The notes beneath the pieces were generated by a model that searched no databases, had not been told where the DNA came from, and worked only from the letters and a program-made list of their open reading frames with translations. DNA of 46,556 nucleotides. Source: an uncultured Verrucomicrobiota bacterium. Lineage in GTDB: Bacteria; Verrucomicrobiota; Verrucomicrobiia; Verrucomicrobiales; Verrucomicrobiaceae. Numbering within the stretch: position 1 is the first letter of the stretch; each line of letters begins with the position of its first letter. The DNA lies in the NCBI GenBank assembly GCA_903838675.1, contig CAILZI010000199.1:1-46556 (forward strand), given 5' to 3'. The translations under genes and the position numbers were made by a program. Positions 8,875-17,095 of this stretch are shown here, one piece after another.

Positions 8875-9138
8875 ATGAGTGATCCAGCACGAGACCCCAA
8901 GCAAATTGGCGCCCTCATCCGGCGTGCGCGCAAGCGGCAGGCGCTAAGCCAGCAGCAGCTCAGTGCCAAAACCGGGCTGCGGCAGGAAACCATTTCGTTG
9001 ATCGAAACCGGCAACCCTGCGAGCAGGATCGAGACGCTGCTGACGGTGCTCTCCGCGCTTGATCTGGAATTCCAGATCGCCCCGCGCTCGAAGGACTGGC
9101 GCGAGACCATGGTCAGGGAAATGATGGAGAACTCCTGA
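8875..9138 (+). CDS. hipB: HipB-like antitoxin / repressor
   Basis: This 87-residue protein has an Xre-type helix-turn-helix at about residues 10-65 (LIRRARKRQALSQQQLSAKT, then GLRQETISLIETG). Its length is close to that of E. coli HipB (88). HipB dimers bind palindromic operators to repress hipBA and hold HipA inactive. The start at 8875 is fixed by the promoter geometry and by the family N-terminus. hipA starts four bases after the stop, so the two are co-translated. In E. coli the C-terminal tail of HipB is degraded by Lon; here the tail (REMMENS) is short. The operon interrupts the TPR array between members 3 and 4. Confidence 0.88.
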   Translation: MSDPARDPKQIGALIRRARKRQALSQQQLSAKTGLRQETISLIETGNPASRIETLLTVLSALDLEFQIAPRSKDWRETMVREMMENS

Positions 9139-9142
9139 TCTG

Positions 9143-10444
9143 ATGGCCCGCAAACGCCCATACGCGCCTCTGCGCGTCCTGCTGAACAATCACCTCGTCG
9201 GGCATCTCGCGAAGGAGCCCGGCGGGGGGATCGTGTTTCGCTACGCTGAGAGCTGGCTGGCTCGCGAACGCGGCATTCCAGTTTCGCTCTCCCTGCCCCT
9301 GCGGGAGGACGCCTACAGCGGCGCTCCTGTCACGGCATTTTTTGAGAACCTGCTGCCTGACTCTGAGGCTCTGCGGCGGCGTGTCGCGGAGAAGGTTGGC
9401 GCGGATGGCACGGACTCCTACAGCCTGCTGTCCCGCATCGGGCGCGATTGCGTGGGAGCCTTGCAGTTCATGCCCGAAGGTGAGGATGTGGCAGGAGATA
9501 CCACAAAGATCGAAGGTCAGCCCGTCAGCGACCGCGAGATCGAGAAGCTTCTCAGCAATCTGGCCCAGGCTCCGCTGGGGCTGGATCAAGACCAGGACTT
9601 CCGCATTTCTGTGGCTGGTGCGCAGGAAAAGACGGCGCTGCTCTTTCACAAAGGGAAATGGTGGAAGCCTCATGGCACGACACCGACCACGCACCTTTTC
9701 AAAACTCCGCTCGGCAAGCTGCCCAATGGACTGGACCTCTCCAACAGCGTGGAGAATGAATTCTATTGCCTGAAGCTCATGGCCGCTTTCGGCCTGCCGG
9801 CGAATGCCGTGAAGATGCAGCGCTTCGGCAAGATCCATGCCCTCGTCATCGAGCGTTTTGACCGGACATGGACGCCGGATGGGCGGCTGCTGCGCATTCC
9901 GCAGGAGGACTGCTGCCAGGCCCTGTCCATTCCGCCCACGCGCAAATATCAAAGCGAGGGCGGCCCGGGGATGGTGGACATCCTCACCCTCTTCAAAGGC
10001 AGCGACACTCCCACCGAAGATCAGAAGAAGTTTTTGAAGGCGCAGATTCTGTACTGGTTGATCGGCGCGACGGATGGCCACGCCAAGAATTTCAGTCTGT
10101 TTCTCGGGCCTGCCGGCCGCTTTTACATGACACCGATTTATGATGTCCTCACGGCTCAGCCCAGCCTGGACGCGCGCCAGATCCTCAAGAAACAAATGAA
10201 GCTGGCGATGTTCGCCGGAGACAGCCGGCACTACCGGATGGACTACATTCAGGGGCGGCATTTCATCCAGACTGCCGTGAAGGCCGGACTGCCGGCGACT
10301 CTCGCGCAGGAGGTTTTGGCGGACGTGGCAGAGCACGCCAAGGCAGCCCTGAAGGCCGTGGAAAAACAGCTTCCCTCCGGTTTTCCTGAAAAGATCCACG
10401 CCTCCGTGCAGCGCGGCTTCACGGAGCGGCTGGCCAAAATTTAA
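9143..10444 (+). CDS. hipA: HipA serine/threonine kinase toxin
   Basis: This 433-residue protein (E. coli HipA has 440) has the N-terminal HipA subdomain (FFENLLPDSEALRRR, residues 66-80) followed by the kinase core. Visible motifs are the autophosphorylation loop SVAGAQEKTALL with Ser156 (Ser150 in E. coli), catalytic Asp311 and Asn316 in GATDGHAKNFSLF, and metal-binding Asp334 in TPIYDVLTAQP. All key residues are present, so the kinase should be active. In E. coli HipA phosphorylates glutamyl-tRNA synthetase and halts growth; the same target is likely but not shown. It sits four bases behind hipB. Codon use looks like the neighbouring genes, with no clear sign of very recent transfer. Confidence 0.93.
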   Translation: MARKRPYAPLRVLLNNHLVGHLAKEPGGGIVFRYAESWLARERGIPVSLSLPLREDAYSGAPVTAFFENLLPDSEALRRRVAEKVGADGTDSYSLLSRIGRDCVGALQFMPEGEDVAGDTTKIEGQPVSDREIEKLLSNLAQAPLGLDQDQDFRISVAGAQEKTALLFHKGKWWKPHGTTPTTHLFKTPLGKLPNGLDLSNSVENEFYCLKLMAAFGLPANAVKMQRFGKIHALVIERFDRTWTPDGRLLRIPQEDCCQALSIPPTRKYQSEGGPGMVDILTLFKGSDTPTEDQKKFLKAQILYWLIGATDGHAKNFSLFLGPAGRFYMTPIYDVLTAQPSLDARQILKKQMKLAMFAGDSRHYRMDYIQGRHFIQTAVKAGLPATLAQEVLADVAEHAKAALKAVEKQLPSGFPEKIHASVQRGFTERLAKI

Positions 10445-10638
10445 ACCATGCGCCGTCGAGCAGCCCCATGCGCGCTTTTCGGCAATCAGTTTTGGAAAAC
10501 GCTGCAACAGCAGACCTGCGAACGCTGCATGAATGAACTCAGCCTTTACCGCCATAAAATAGACCCCCAGCTTATGCAATGATGCTTGCCTCTCGCTTCT
10601 GTTCTTCATTTAATCCGTGAGCCTAACTCGCGCCAACC

Positions 10639-11649
10639 ATGCACCAACCGCTCGCCTGCCTCCTGCTCCTTTCCACCTTCGCCCCAGGCGCAGCTCACGC
10701 CGCAGCAGACCTCGGCACGAAAGCCTACGATGCCGCCACGGCACTCCAGCAGGCGGGCCAGTACACGGAGGCAGAAAAAGCCGCGCAGGCCCTCGTGGCG
10801 GCGCGCACCCAGACATTCGGTGCTGAGAACAAAGAAACGCTGCGCGCCCGCCTCCTGCTGGCAGAAACTGTCTTCCTGCTGCCCAAGGAGGCTGAGGCCG
10901 AGTCCCAGCTGCGCAAGCTCCTGCCCGTGGTGACAAAAGCCCTCGGCGCAGAAGATCGCGAAACCTTGCGCTGCAAGTCAGACCTCATCTCCATCATCGG
11001 GGCCCAAGGCAAGCACGCGGAGGCAGCAGAGCAGTACCGCCGTCTGATCCTAGTCGCCACACGGGTGCTCGGCGCCGAGGACACGATCACCTTGAAAACA
11101 CGCAGGCGTCTCGCCGGAGCCTGGTGGGATCAGCAGAAAGTGGAGGAAGCCGAAGCGGAGTATCGTCAGGTGCTGGCCCTCTATGCGCGCGTGCTCGGCC
11201 CTGAGCATTACGACACCCTGCGCTGCCAGTCAGACCTCACCGCCATTCTGGAAGACGAAGGCAAATATGATGAGGCAGAAAAGCAGTGCCAGAGCTTGAT
11301 CGCCATCGAAAACCGCGCGCTCGGGGCCGCGAATGCCCAGACCCTGCGCACCCGCATGCTCCTGGCCAGAACCTGGTTCGACCTGGGGAAACATGAGGAA
11401 GGCGAGCAGGAGTTCCGTCAGGTGCTCGCCATCTGCGAACGCACGTTCGGCACCGAGCATCCGGACTCTTTGACAGCCTGCTACAACCTGGCCGTGTGCC
11501 TGGAGACGCAGGGCAAGATCCCCGAAGCCCTGACCTACGCCAGGCGCACCCTGGCAGCCCGCGTGAAGATATACGGCAAAGACCACCGCAAATCCAAGTC
11601 TGCCCAGCTGATGGTGAATGACCTCATCAAGAAAAACGCCACCGCATGA
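10639..11649 (+). CDS. exported TPR-repeat protein, about 7 units (array member 4)
   Basis: This 336-residue protein has a signal peptide (residues 1-21, ending AAHA) that is almost the same as in array member 1, including the DNA leader CCAACCATG and the codons for LACLLLLS. It therefore looks like a shortened copy of member 1. Seven or so TPR units follow (for example RVLGPEHYDTLRCQSDLTA), then the C-cap YARRTLAARVKIYGKDH. The next TPR gene starts 62 bases downstream, so members 4-6 probably form one transcript. Function unknown; scaffold or binding role expected. Confidence 0.88.
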   Translation: MHQPLACLLLLSTFAPGAAHAAADLGTKAYDAATALQQAGQYTEAEKAAQALVAARTQTFGAENKETLRARLLLAETVFLLPKEAEAESQLRKLLPVVTKALGAEDRETLRCKSDLISIIGAQGKHAEAAEQYRRLILVATRVLGAEDTITLKTRRRLAGAWWDQQKVEEAEAEYRQVLALYARVLGPEHYDTLRCQSDLTAILEDEGKYDEAEKQCQSLIAIENRALGAANAQTLRTRMLLARTWFDLGKHEEGEQEFRQVLAICERTFGTEHPDSLTACYNLAVCLETQGKIPEALTYARRTLAARVKIYGKDHRKSKSAQLMVNDLIKKNATA

Positions 11650-11711
11650 CACGCTGCAAACATCCAGCATCCAGCTCCCGCCTTTTTTCACTTTTTACTT
11701 CTTCCCCCACC

Positions 11712-12851
11712 ATGAAGCACGCATTCGCCGTTGCTCTGCTCCTTGCCGCCCTCGGCTTTGGCGCGCTTCACGCCGCTGACGACACAGGACCGAAAGCCGC
11801 CGATGCCATCACCGCGCTCCGGGACCTCGGCAAGTATGCTGATGCGGAAAAGGCCGCGCAGGCACTCGTGGCGGCGCGCACAAAATCACTCGGCGCGGAA
11901 GACAAGGAAACGCTGCGCGCACGGCTGCTGCTGGCGCGGATCATCCTTGAGCTGGACCGGGATGCGGCAGCGGAAGCCCAGTTGCAGGCGCTGCTGCCCC
12001 TGGTCACGCGCGTCTTCGGCGCGGAACAGCGCGAGACCCTGGCCTGCAAGTCCGACCTCATCGATGCCAGGTGCGCCCAGGGCCGAATCGACAAAGGGGA
12101 AGAGCAATGCCGCGACTTGATCTCCATCGAAGCACGGGTTCTCGGCCCTGAAGATCTGGAGACACTGCGCACGCGCAGGACTCTGGCCATCATCATGTGC
12201 GTGACGGGCCGGCTTGATGAGGCTGAACCGCAACTGCGGGACCTGCTCTCCCTTTTGACACGAGTCCGGGGTGCGACGCATCGCGACACGCTGGGCTGCA
12301 GTGCCGATCTTCTCTCGATCCTGACGTTTCAGGGCAAATGGGAGGAGGCCAGAGAGGAGTGCGAGAGCCTCCTGCCCATCGCCACCCAGATGCTCGGCCC
12401 TGAGGATAAACACACGCTGGATGCGCGCAGTTCGTTTGTCAGAATCTTGACCGGCGAGGGGAATCGGCATGACGCAGAAACAGAGCTGCGGGAGCTGGTG
12501 CCCGTGGTGCTGCGCGTCCTCGGTGCGGAGCATCGCGGCACCCTGGCCTGCCAGTACGAGTTCATCATGAGCCTGCTGGCGCAGGAGAAAAATGTGGAAG
12601 CCGAGGAGACCTGCCGCCAGGTGCTTCCCAACGCCGACAAAGTCCTCGGGCCAGAGAACGCGGAAACGCTTAGCATCTGCTATTTCCTGGCACAAAGCCT
12701 GGCAGCCCAGGACAAAACCGCCGAGGCCCTGACCTACGCCAAACGCACCCTGGACGGCCGCCGGAAAACGCTGGGCTTTGACCACCCTGACACCCAGGCC
12801 GCGCAGGAACTGATCAATGAGCTGATGAAGCAGCAAGCCAAGACGCCGTGA
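11712..12851 (+). CDS. exported TPR-repeat protein, about 8 units (array member 5)
   Basis: This 379-residue protein has a signal peptide at residues 1-20 (MKHAFAVALLLAALGFGALH), the N-cap, about eight TPR units (RVLGPEDLETLRTRRTLA) and the C-cap YAKRTLDGRRKTLGFDHPDT. The ATG at 11712 opens the signal peptide. It is preceded by a pyrimidine-rich leader (TTCACTT...TCCCCCACC) that is nearly repeated before member 6, so leader and gene were duplicated together. The first repeats are close to those of members 1 and 3, while the middle differs more. Likely co-transcribed with members 4 and 6. Confidence 0.87.
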   Translation: MKHAFAVALLLAALGFGALHAADDTGPKAADAITALRDLGKYADAEKAAQALVAARTKSLGAEDKETLRARLLLARIILELDRDAAAEAQLQALLPLVTRVFGAEQRETLACKSDLIDARCAQGRIDKGEEQCRDLISIEARVLGPEDLETLRTRRTLAIIMCVTGRLDEAEPQLRDLLSLLTRVRGATHRDTLGCSADLLSILTFQGKWEEAREECESLLPIATQMLGPEDKHTLDARSSFVRILTGEGNRHDAETELRELVPVVLRVLGAEHRGTLACQYEFIMSLLAQEKNVEAEETCRQVLPNADKVLGPENAETLSICYFLAQSLAAQDKTAEALTYAKRTLDGRRKTLGFDHPDTQAAQELINELMKQQAKTP

Positions 12852-12893
12852 GCGGCGGGCATTGAGCACCCGCTTTTCACTTCTTCTCCCACC

Positions 12894-13907
12894 ATGATAC
12901 TTCTTCTCGTCGTCCTTCTGCTCATGTTAGCATGCTGCGCTGCACCTTACATCCTGGCACCGGCAGACATCAGCCAGGCAGCGTTTGAATCCGCCAATGC
13001 TCTCATCAGCTCAGGCCAGATTGCGAAAGGAGAAAAAGCCTTTCAAGCACTCGCTGACCAACGTGTGAAAGCTCTCGGCCCTGAGCACCCCGACACCTTG
13101 AGCGCCAGGCTGGGCCTTTCGGCTGCCTTATACATAATGGGCAGGTATGCACCCGCAGAGATGCTGCTTCGCGATCTGATTCCCATCATGTCGCGTGTAC
13201 TCGGTCCAAAGGATACCAACACCCTGACGGCACGGGGCCACCTGACTGGAGTCCTGATCAAGCTGGGCAAACTGACCGAAGCCGAGCCGGAACTCCTTCA
13301 GTTGCTGGCCACTCGGGAGCAAACGCTCGGCCTTGAGCATCGCGATACCTTGGGCGACCGGGGCAATCGAGTGGCGCTGCTGTTCTCTCTGAAAAAGCAC
13401 GATGAGGCTGAAACCTTCGCGCGCGATTTGATGGCAATCAGCGAGCGTGCTCTGGGTCCGGAAGATGCCGACACCTTGCTCTTTCGTGGCTATTTGGCAG
13501 CCATTTTAATTGGCCAGGAAAAATTTGTCGAGGCAGAGCGGGAGAATCGAAACTTGCTTGGCATTCATGAGCGTGCTCTCGGGCCGGAGCATCCGATCGC
13601 TTTGATGGCCAGGATTAATTTAGGCCAGGCTCTGCACGGTCAGGGCAGGCACCTGGAGGCCGAGCCGCAGTTTCGCACCGTGCTCGCCATCCGGGAGAAG
13701 GTGTTTGGCGCAGAGCATCCCGACACCCTGTTCGGCTGCTACAACATCGCTCGGTGCCTGAAGGTGCAGAATAAAACACAGGAGGCGTTGAAGTTCGCCA
13801 GACGCGCCCATGCAGGCCTCCTGAAAGTATTCGGCACGGACCAACCCGAAACGCTTCAAGCCCAGCAGCTGGTGGAAGCACTCACGGATTCAACTGCGAT
13901 AGGATAA
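12894..13907 (+). CDS. exported TPR-repeat protein, about 7 units (array member 6)
   Basis: This 337-residue protein starts MILLLVVLLLMLACCAAP, a hydrophobic export signal without the usual basic n-region. The Cys pair at 14-15 after MLA/LAC could be a lipobox, making this the only possible lipoprotein of the array; that is uncertain. About seven TPR units (RALGPEDADTLLFRGYLA) and the C-cap FARRAHAGLLKVFGTDQPET follow. It is the most divergent member in sequence and has a less GC-rich codon choice. It starts 42 bases after member 5 and ends the array; the next gene is convergent. Confidence 0.85.
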   Translation: MILLLVVLLLMLACCAAPYILAPADISQAAFESANALISSGQIAKGEKAFQALADQRVKALGPEHPDTLSARLGLSAALYIMGRYAPAEMLLRDLIPIMSRVLGPKDTNTLTARGHLTGVLIKLGKLTEAEPELLQLLATREQTLGLEHRDTLGDRGNRVALLFSLKKHDEAETFARDLMAISERALGPEDADTLLFRGYLAAILIGQEKFVEAERENRNLLGIHERALGPEHPIALMARINLGQALHGQGRHLEAEPQFRTVLAIREKVFGAEHPDTLFGCYNIARCLKVQNKTQEALKFARRAHAGLLKVFGTDQPETLQAQQLVEALTDSTAIG

Positions 13908-13962
13908 AATTGCGGCAACGCCATATCCTGTTCACATCCGCCCTCATCCTTCCCCCCATCAC

Positions 13963-14388
13963 TCACTCCTCTTTCAGGTGCGCATAATCCTCCGGCACAT
14001 GCCCCAGATATCCTTGCGGCAGGCTGCGCCCCGCCAGCCAGGGTGTCAGCCCCTTCAGCGCCTGCCGTATCTCTTCCAGCACGGTGAACGGCAGCATCAA
14101 GCACACCGACCATGATTCATCATCATGCCCGATGAGAATCGACAAACCCTCACCTTCGGCGCTCCAAAACACACCGCTCTCATGGCACCGCCCCAGCCGC
14201 AGAGATTGGCGGTCCGCCCACACACCGGGGTCCTTCTGCAGCAGCTGCTCCACCTCCTCCGCCGTCAGCACGATGGCGACCCCATAGTACTCCGACATCA
14301 CGTTCAAAGCCGCGCACCTCAGCCCCGCCTTGTTCGTCGTGGGATTCGCAAAGATCGAGTAGGGGATAGGAGGAGTGGGGGCTTTCAT
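13963..14388 (-). CDS. hypothetical soluble protein
   Basis: This 141-residue protein was not recognised. It has no signal peptide or membrane segment. The central part (ESGVFWSAEGEGLSILIGH, then SWSVCLMLPF) reads as a small alpha/beta domain like many polymorphic-toxin immunity proteins, but no named family can be assigned. Its ATG overlaps the stop of the upstream gene by four bases (ATGA at 14385-14388), so translation is coupled. It is the last of three genes in this minus-strand unit and converges on TPR array member 6. Confidence 0.6.
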   Translation of the reverse strand: MKAPTPPIPYSIFANPTTNKAGLRCAALNVMSEYYGVAIVLTAEEVEQLLQKDPGVWADRQSLRLGRCHESGVFWSAEGEGLSILIGHDDESWSVCLMLPFTVLEEIRQALKGLTPWLAGRSLPQGYLGHVPEDYAHLKEE

Positions 14389-14834
14389 TCGATTCGAGAT
14401 GGGCTTTCGTCAGTGACCAAGAAAAAGACTTCCGCGCCTGTGGGAGCCATCATCTCGCGCATGCGCCTTTCAAAATCAGCCATCGCAGCAGCCGCTGGGA
14501 AATCCTTGCCTTTGTAGATCACCGCAAGCTTCACCGGCTTCGGCACGAGCTTCCGCAGATAATCCCCAAGCTCAGCCTCCGAGACGTGGGTCTTCGCGCC
14601 GGACGCATCACCTGGCCGCACAGCAAACGACTTCCCAGTGGCGTCGTAATTCAGCACCCAGTTCACATCCGCATACCGCCGCGCCGCCTCATCCAGAGCA
14701 CTCATGCCCACATCAACAAAACCTCGTATGCCGTGGCCCACGCCATGAGTCAGCCATCTGAAAGCAAGCCACGCACACACCACCGCAAGCGCGACAAGCA
14801 CGAGCACCCTCCTGATGATGGAGGGCAGTTTCAA
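14385..14834 (-). CDS. hypothetical membrane-anchored protein
   Basis: This 149-residue protein has one N-terminal transmembrane helix at about residues 8-27 (RRVLVLVALAVVCAWLAFRW). A polar domain follows that contains VNWVLNYDATGKSFAV and PKPVKLAVIYKGKDFPAAAA. No family was recognised. It is the middle gene of a three-gene unit: its start overlaps the upstream stop (14831-14834) and its stop overlaps the downstream start (14385-14388). The tight coupling suggests the three products work as a complex at the membrane; this is inference. Confidence 0.6.
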   Translation of the reverse strand: MKLPSIIRRVLVLVALAVVCAWLAFRWLTHGVGHGIRGFVDVGMSALDEAARRYADVNWVLNYDATGKSFAVRPGDASGAKTHVSEAELGDYLRKLVPKPVKLAVIYKGKDFPAAAAMADFERRMREMMAPTGAEVFFLVTDESPSRIE

Positions 14835-15376
14835 ACGTCGGCCCCCCTCTCATATTCAGTCACACCGCGCACGGAGGCCCACCTTTCCCTGAGCTCACTT
14901 TCCAGCCTCTGCGCCGCCTCCTTCGACTCCAGCCAGTTGAGCGCAATGCCGTGCTTTTTGCCCACCGTCTGCAGCATCAGGATTCTCTGCCCGCTCACCT
15001 CCATCAGGCTGATGTTCTCGATCTTTATGAGCGGCAGCACAAAGGGGCGCTTCACCGGGAATCCCACCGGAAATGAGACCGACCCCGCGCACAAAATGAT
15101 GTCCGGCATTTTATAAACCAGCGTGGTCAAAACGATCCCCACAGTGAGCAGGACAACGAGAGCGAAAAGTCCTGCCAGCACCCAGTAGAAGAGCGTGGCT
15201 CCATCCACGTTGAATCGAATCCCCCCGTTTAAAACCAGACCACGATCATTCGTATGCGCGATCCACCCCAGCATCACCGCGCCCACGCCAAACAGCAGCA
15301 CCCCCATCAAAGGCACCTCCAGACGTGGCCGACACCGAAAGGAAAGACTCTCTGCAGGCATGGACATGCGGGTCAT
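14831..15376 (-). CDS. hypothetical two-helix membrane protein
   Basis: This 181-residue protein has two transmembrane helices at about residues 22-41 (VPLMGVLLFGVGAVMLGWIA) and 62-86, then a C-terminal soluble part (SVSFPVGFPVKRPFVLPLIK). That pattern recalls bacterial PH-like membrane proteins but is not diagnostic. ATGs at 15367 and 15361 are equally possible starts. It is the first gene of the three-gene overlapping unit. No close family was recognised. Confidence 0.58.
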   Translation of the reverse strand: MTRMSMPAESLSFRCRPRLEVPLMGVLLFGVGAVMLGWIAHTNDRGLVLNGGIRFNVDGATLFYWVLAGLFALVVLLTVGIVLTTLVYKMPDIILCAGSVSFPVGFPVKRPFVLPLIKIENISLMEVSGQRILMLQTVGKKHGIALNWLESKEAAQRLESELRERWASVRGVTEYERGADV

Positions 15377-15417
15377 GTTTCATGGCCGGGCCTTGAAGAC
15401 AAGAACAAAAAGCCCTC

Positions 15418-15807
15418 TCACGTCTGCCCAGCCGCCTTCTTCTCACGGTGCAGCCGCAGCATCTCCCGCTGCCTCAGCGTCTCATCGCGGTGCTTCTTCC
15501 GGCAGGAGCGGCAGCGTATGGCGCGGGCATGTACCGGACCTTTGGCAATCTCATAGTACCAGCGCTGCTGCGTCGCACTCCACACCTCGCGCTTCCTGCA
15601 GTCCTCGCAGCGGAAAGAAATGTCCCGGTAAAACAACGGCGGAGACCAGGTGCCCTGCGGATTCTGCAGCTCCAGCGCCGCAGGGATCGCATCCGCCGGA
15701 ATCTCCGCAGCCGACTTGATCCTTCCCGCCTCCAGCAGTCGGGCAATGCGGCTCTCACGCTGCTGGTGAAGCGCCCGGGCAAGGTTCTTTTCTTTGTGTG
15801 GGGTCAT
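15418..15807 (-). CDS. zinc-ribbon (zf-trcl type) protein
   Basis: This 129-residue protein has a basic, helical N-terminal half. A zinc ribbon follows with Cys67 and Cys70 (FRCEDCRKREVW) and Cys99 and Cys102 (IRCRSCRKKHRDE), separated by a conserved WSATQQRWYYEIAKG stretch. The pattern matches the probable zinc-ribbon family zf-trcl. All four ligands are present. The protein should be cytoplasmic and may bind nucleic acid or protein; the family has no firm function. It lies 41 bases upstream of the three-gene membrane unit on the same strand. Confidence 0.72.
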   Translation of the reverse strand: MTPHKEKNLARALHQQRESRIARLLEAGRIKSAAEIPADAIPAALELQNPQGTWSPPLFYRDISFRCEDCRKREVWSATQQRWYYEIAKGPVHARAIRCRSCRKKHRDETLRQREMLRLHREKKAAGQT

Positions 15808-15849
15808 GAGGGAAGCGTCTGCGTATCGCGTGAGATAAACAACCTTTAT

Positions 15850-16191
15850 TCATACCACGCCATGCCAGTAACGCCACAAGGCAAAGGCCACAATGGCAAG
15901 TGCGAGCGCGAAGTGAAAGATCGTTGAAGCCATGAACCGATACGGTGCCTTGGAACGGTGCGCGCCTCGGTTGCCAGGAGAAAGATTGCGCCAAAGGTAG
16001 CCGCTGCGCAACTGCGCCACGCCAATGGCAAAAAAGATCAGGCTGAATGCTGACAGGCAGATAAACGATGCAAGATGCGGCTGTGAGTGCTGAACACGAA
16101 CAGCGATGAGACACAGCACAAACATGAGAACAAAGGCGCTGATAACAATCGCACTATTGCTTCGTGGTTTGTCTTGGTAGATCAAGTTCAT
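15850..16191 (-). CDS. small membrane protein, unknown
   Basis: This 113-residue protein has three hydrophobic segments: about residues 13-32 (AIVISAFVLMFVLCLIAVRV), 42-60 and 88-107. No recognised family. The codon use is less GC-rich than in its neighbours. It lies between the RDD gene (28 bases upstream) and the zinc-ribbon gene (42 bases downstream) on the same strand. Confidence 0.55.
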   Translation of the reverse strand: MNLIYQDKPRSNSAIVISAFVLMFVLCLIAVRVQHSQPHLASFICLSAFSLIFFAIGVAQLRSGYLWRNLSPGNRGAHRSKAPYRFMASTIFHFALALAIVAFALWRYWHGVV

Positions 16192-16219
16192 GAAACGAAT
16201 TCAGTCACATCCCCTGCCC

Positions 16220-16729
16220 TCACTCATCACGAAGCGCAGCCCCATCCCGCGCCTCCCGCATTTTTTTCACCATGTCCCCCATCCCGGCCAGATCCAGCTT
16301 CGCAGGCTTCTCCTGCGGCACCTCGCGCTCGGCCGCCGTCATTGGCGTGGCATGGACGACATAGGTCTCCGGCCTGTCAAAGCAGCCCTTCGCTGAGTCG
16401 TACGCGATCAGCATGATAAAGACAGGATTGTAATACAGCAGGTAACGCTGCCGGATCAGATCCTGCATCACACTGCAAGGCCCGCCATGCCGCGCCTCGA
16501 TGACCTTCAGGCCCATGGCACGCTTGCCCAGGCTGGCACCGCTCATGAGTCCGCTGCCAAGGAAAAGATAAACGATCCCGCCCAGCGTTAGAAAACCACC
16601 CACCATCTCCCCGCCCAGAGCACAGCCCACCATGATCAACCCAATGTCCAGCCCCCGCGCCACCACACGCTGCGGCCAGCCCGCCACCTGATACTGCTGA
16701 CTGCCAGCGGTGATGATTTCAGTGTCCAT
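16220..16729 (-). CDS. RDD family membrane protein
   Basis: This 169-residue protein carries the features that define the RDD family: a PQRVVARGLDIGLI start with Arg and Asp around residues 25-28, a glycine-rich helix, and GASLGKRAMGLKVIEARHGG at about residues 64-83. About three membrane segments are visible, followed by a charged cytoplasmic tail with an MVKKMREARDG end. RDD proteins are integral membrane proteins, some proposed as ion exchangers; the substrate here is unknown. It is the first gene of the minus-strand group running down to 13963. Confidence 0.78.
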   Translation of the reverse strand: MDTEIITAGSQQYQVAGWPQRVVARGLDIGLIMVGCALGGEMVGGFLTLGGIVYLFLGSGLMSGASLGKRAMGLKVIEARHGGPCSVMQDLIRQRYLLYYNPVFIMLIAYDSAKGCFDRPETYVVHATPMTAAEREVPQEKPAKLDLAGMGDMVKKMREARDGAALRDE

Positions 16730-17095
16730 AAATCCAGGAGATAACGGCCCCCATGCTCAGCCACACTCCATCACGACGCAAGCACCTGCTTTCCCTCTCT
16801 CCTGCTCGTCCTCCTACCCCTGCTCGTCCTTGATCATTGCGCGCCGAAAAAAACATGCCGTTCAGAGCCAGCTTAATGGTCAATTTCCATCCCCCTTCCC
16901 TTCTCACCGCCTTTCACAGTCCCCGCCTTCCCATCCCTGGCCCGCCTCAGCGCCTCCTGCCTGCGGCTGGAGTAGCGCATCGCGGGGCATCCTATCTCGC
17001 TCATCCCTGGCCCCCACGCGCACTCAAACTCCCCTCTTGCACCGCACCGCGCAGTCGCTGATCTTCCAGCGCGCAGCCACACCCGCCACGCGTCC
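16730..17095. other. 366-base divergent intergenic region
   Basis: No gene with convincing codon use was found. The region lies between the divergent RDD gene and the secreted protein at 17096, so it should contain two promoters, but no clear -35/-10 pair, operator palindrome or riboswitch was recognised. Nothing else seen. Confidence 0.4.

Noticed and set aside
9113..10609. 498-codon minus-strand frame opposite hipA
   Set aside because: hipA on the plus strand has all family motifs; the opposite frame has no recognisable domain.
141..13907. Idea that the TPR repeats are a CRISPR or VNTR array
   Set aside because: The 126-base period is coding, diverged and in frame with TPR structure; there are no spacers.
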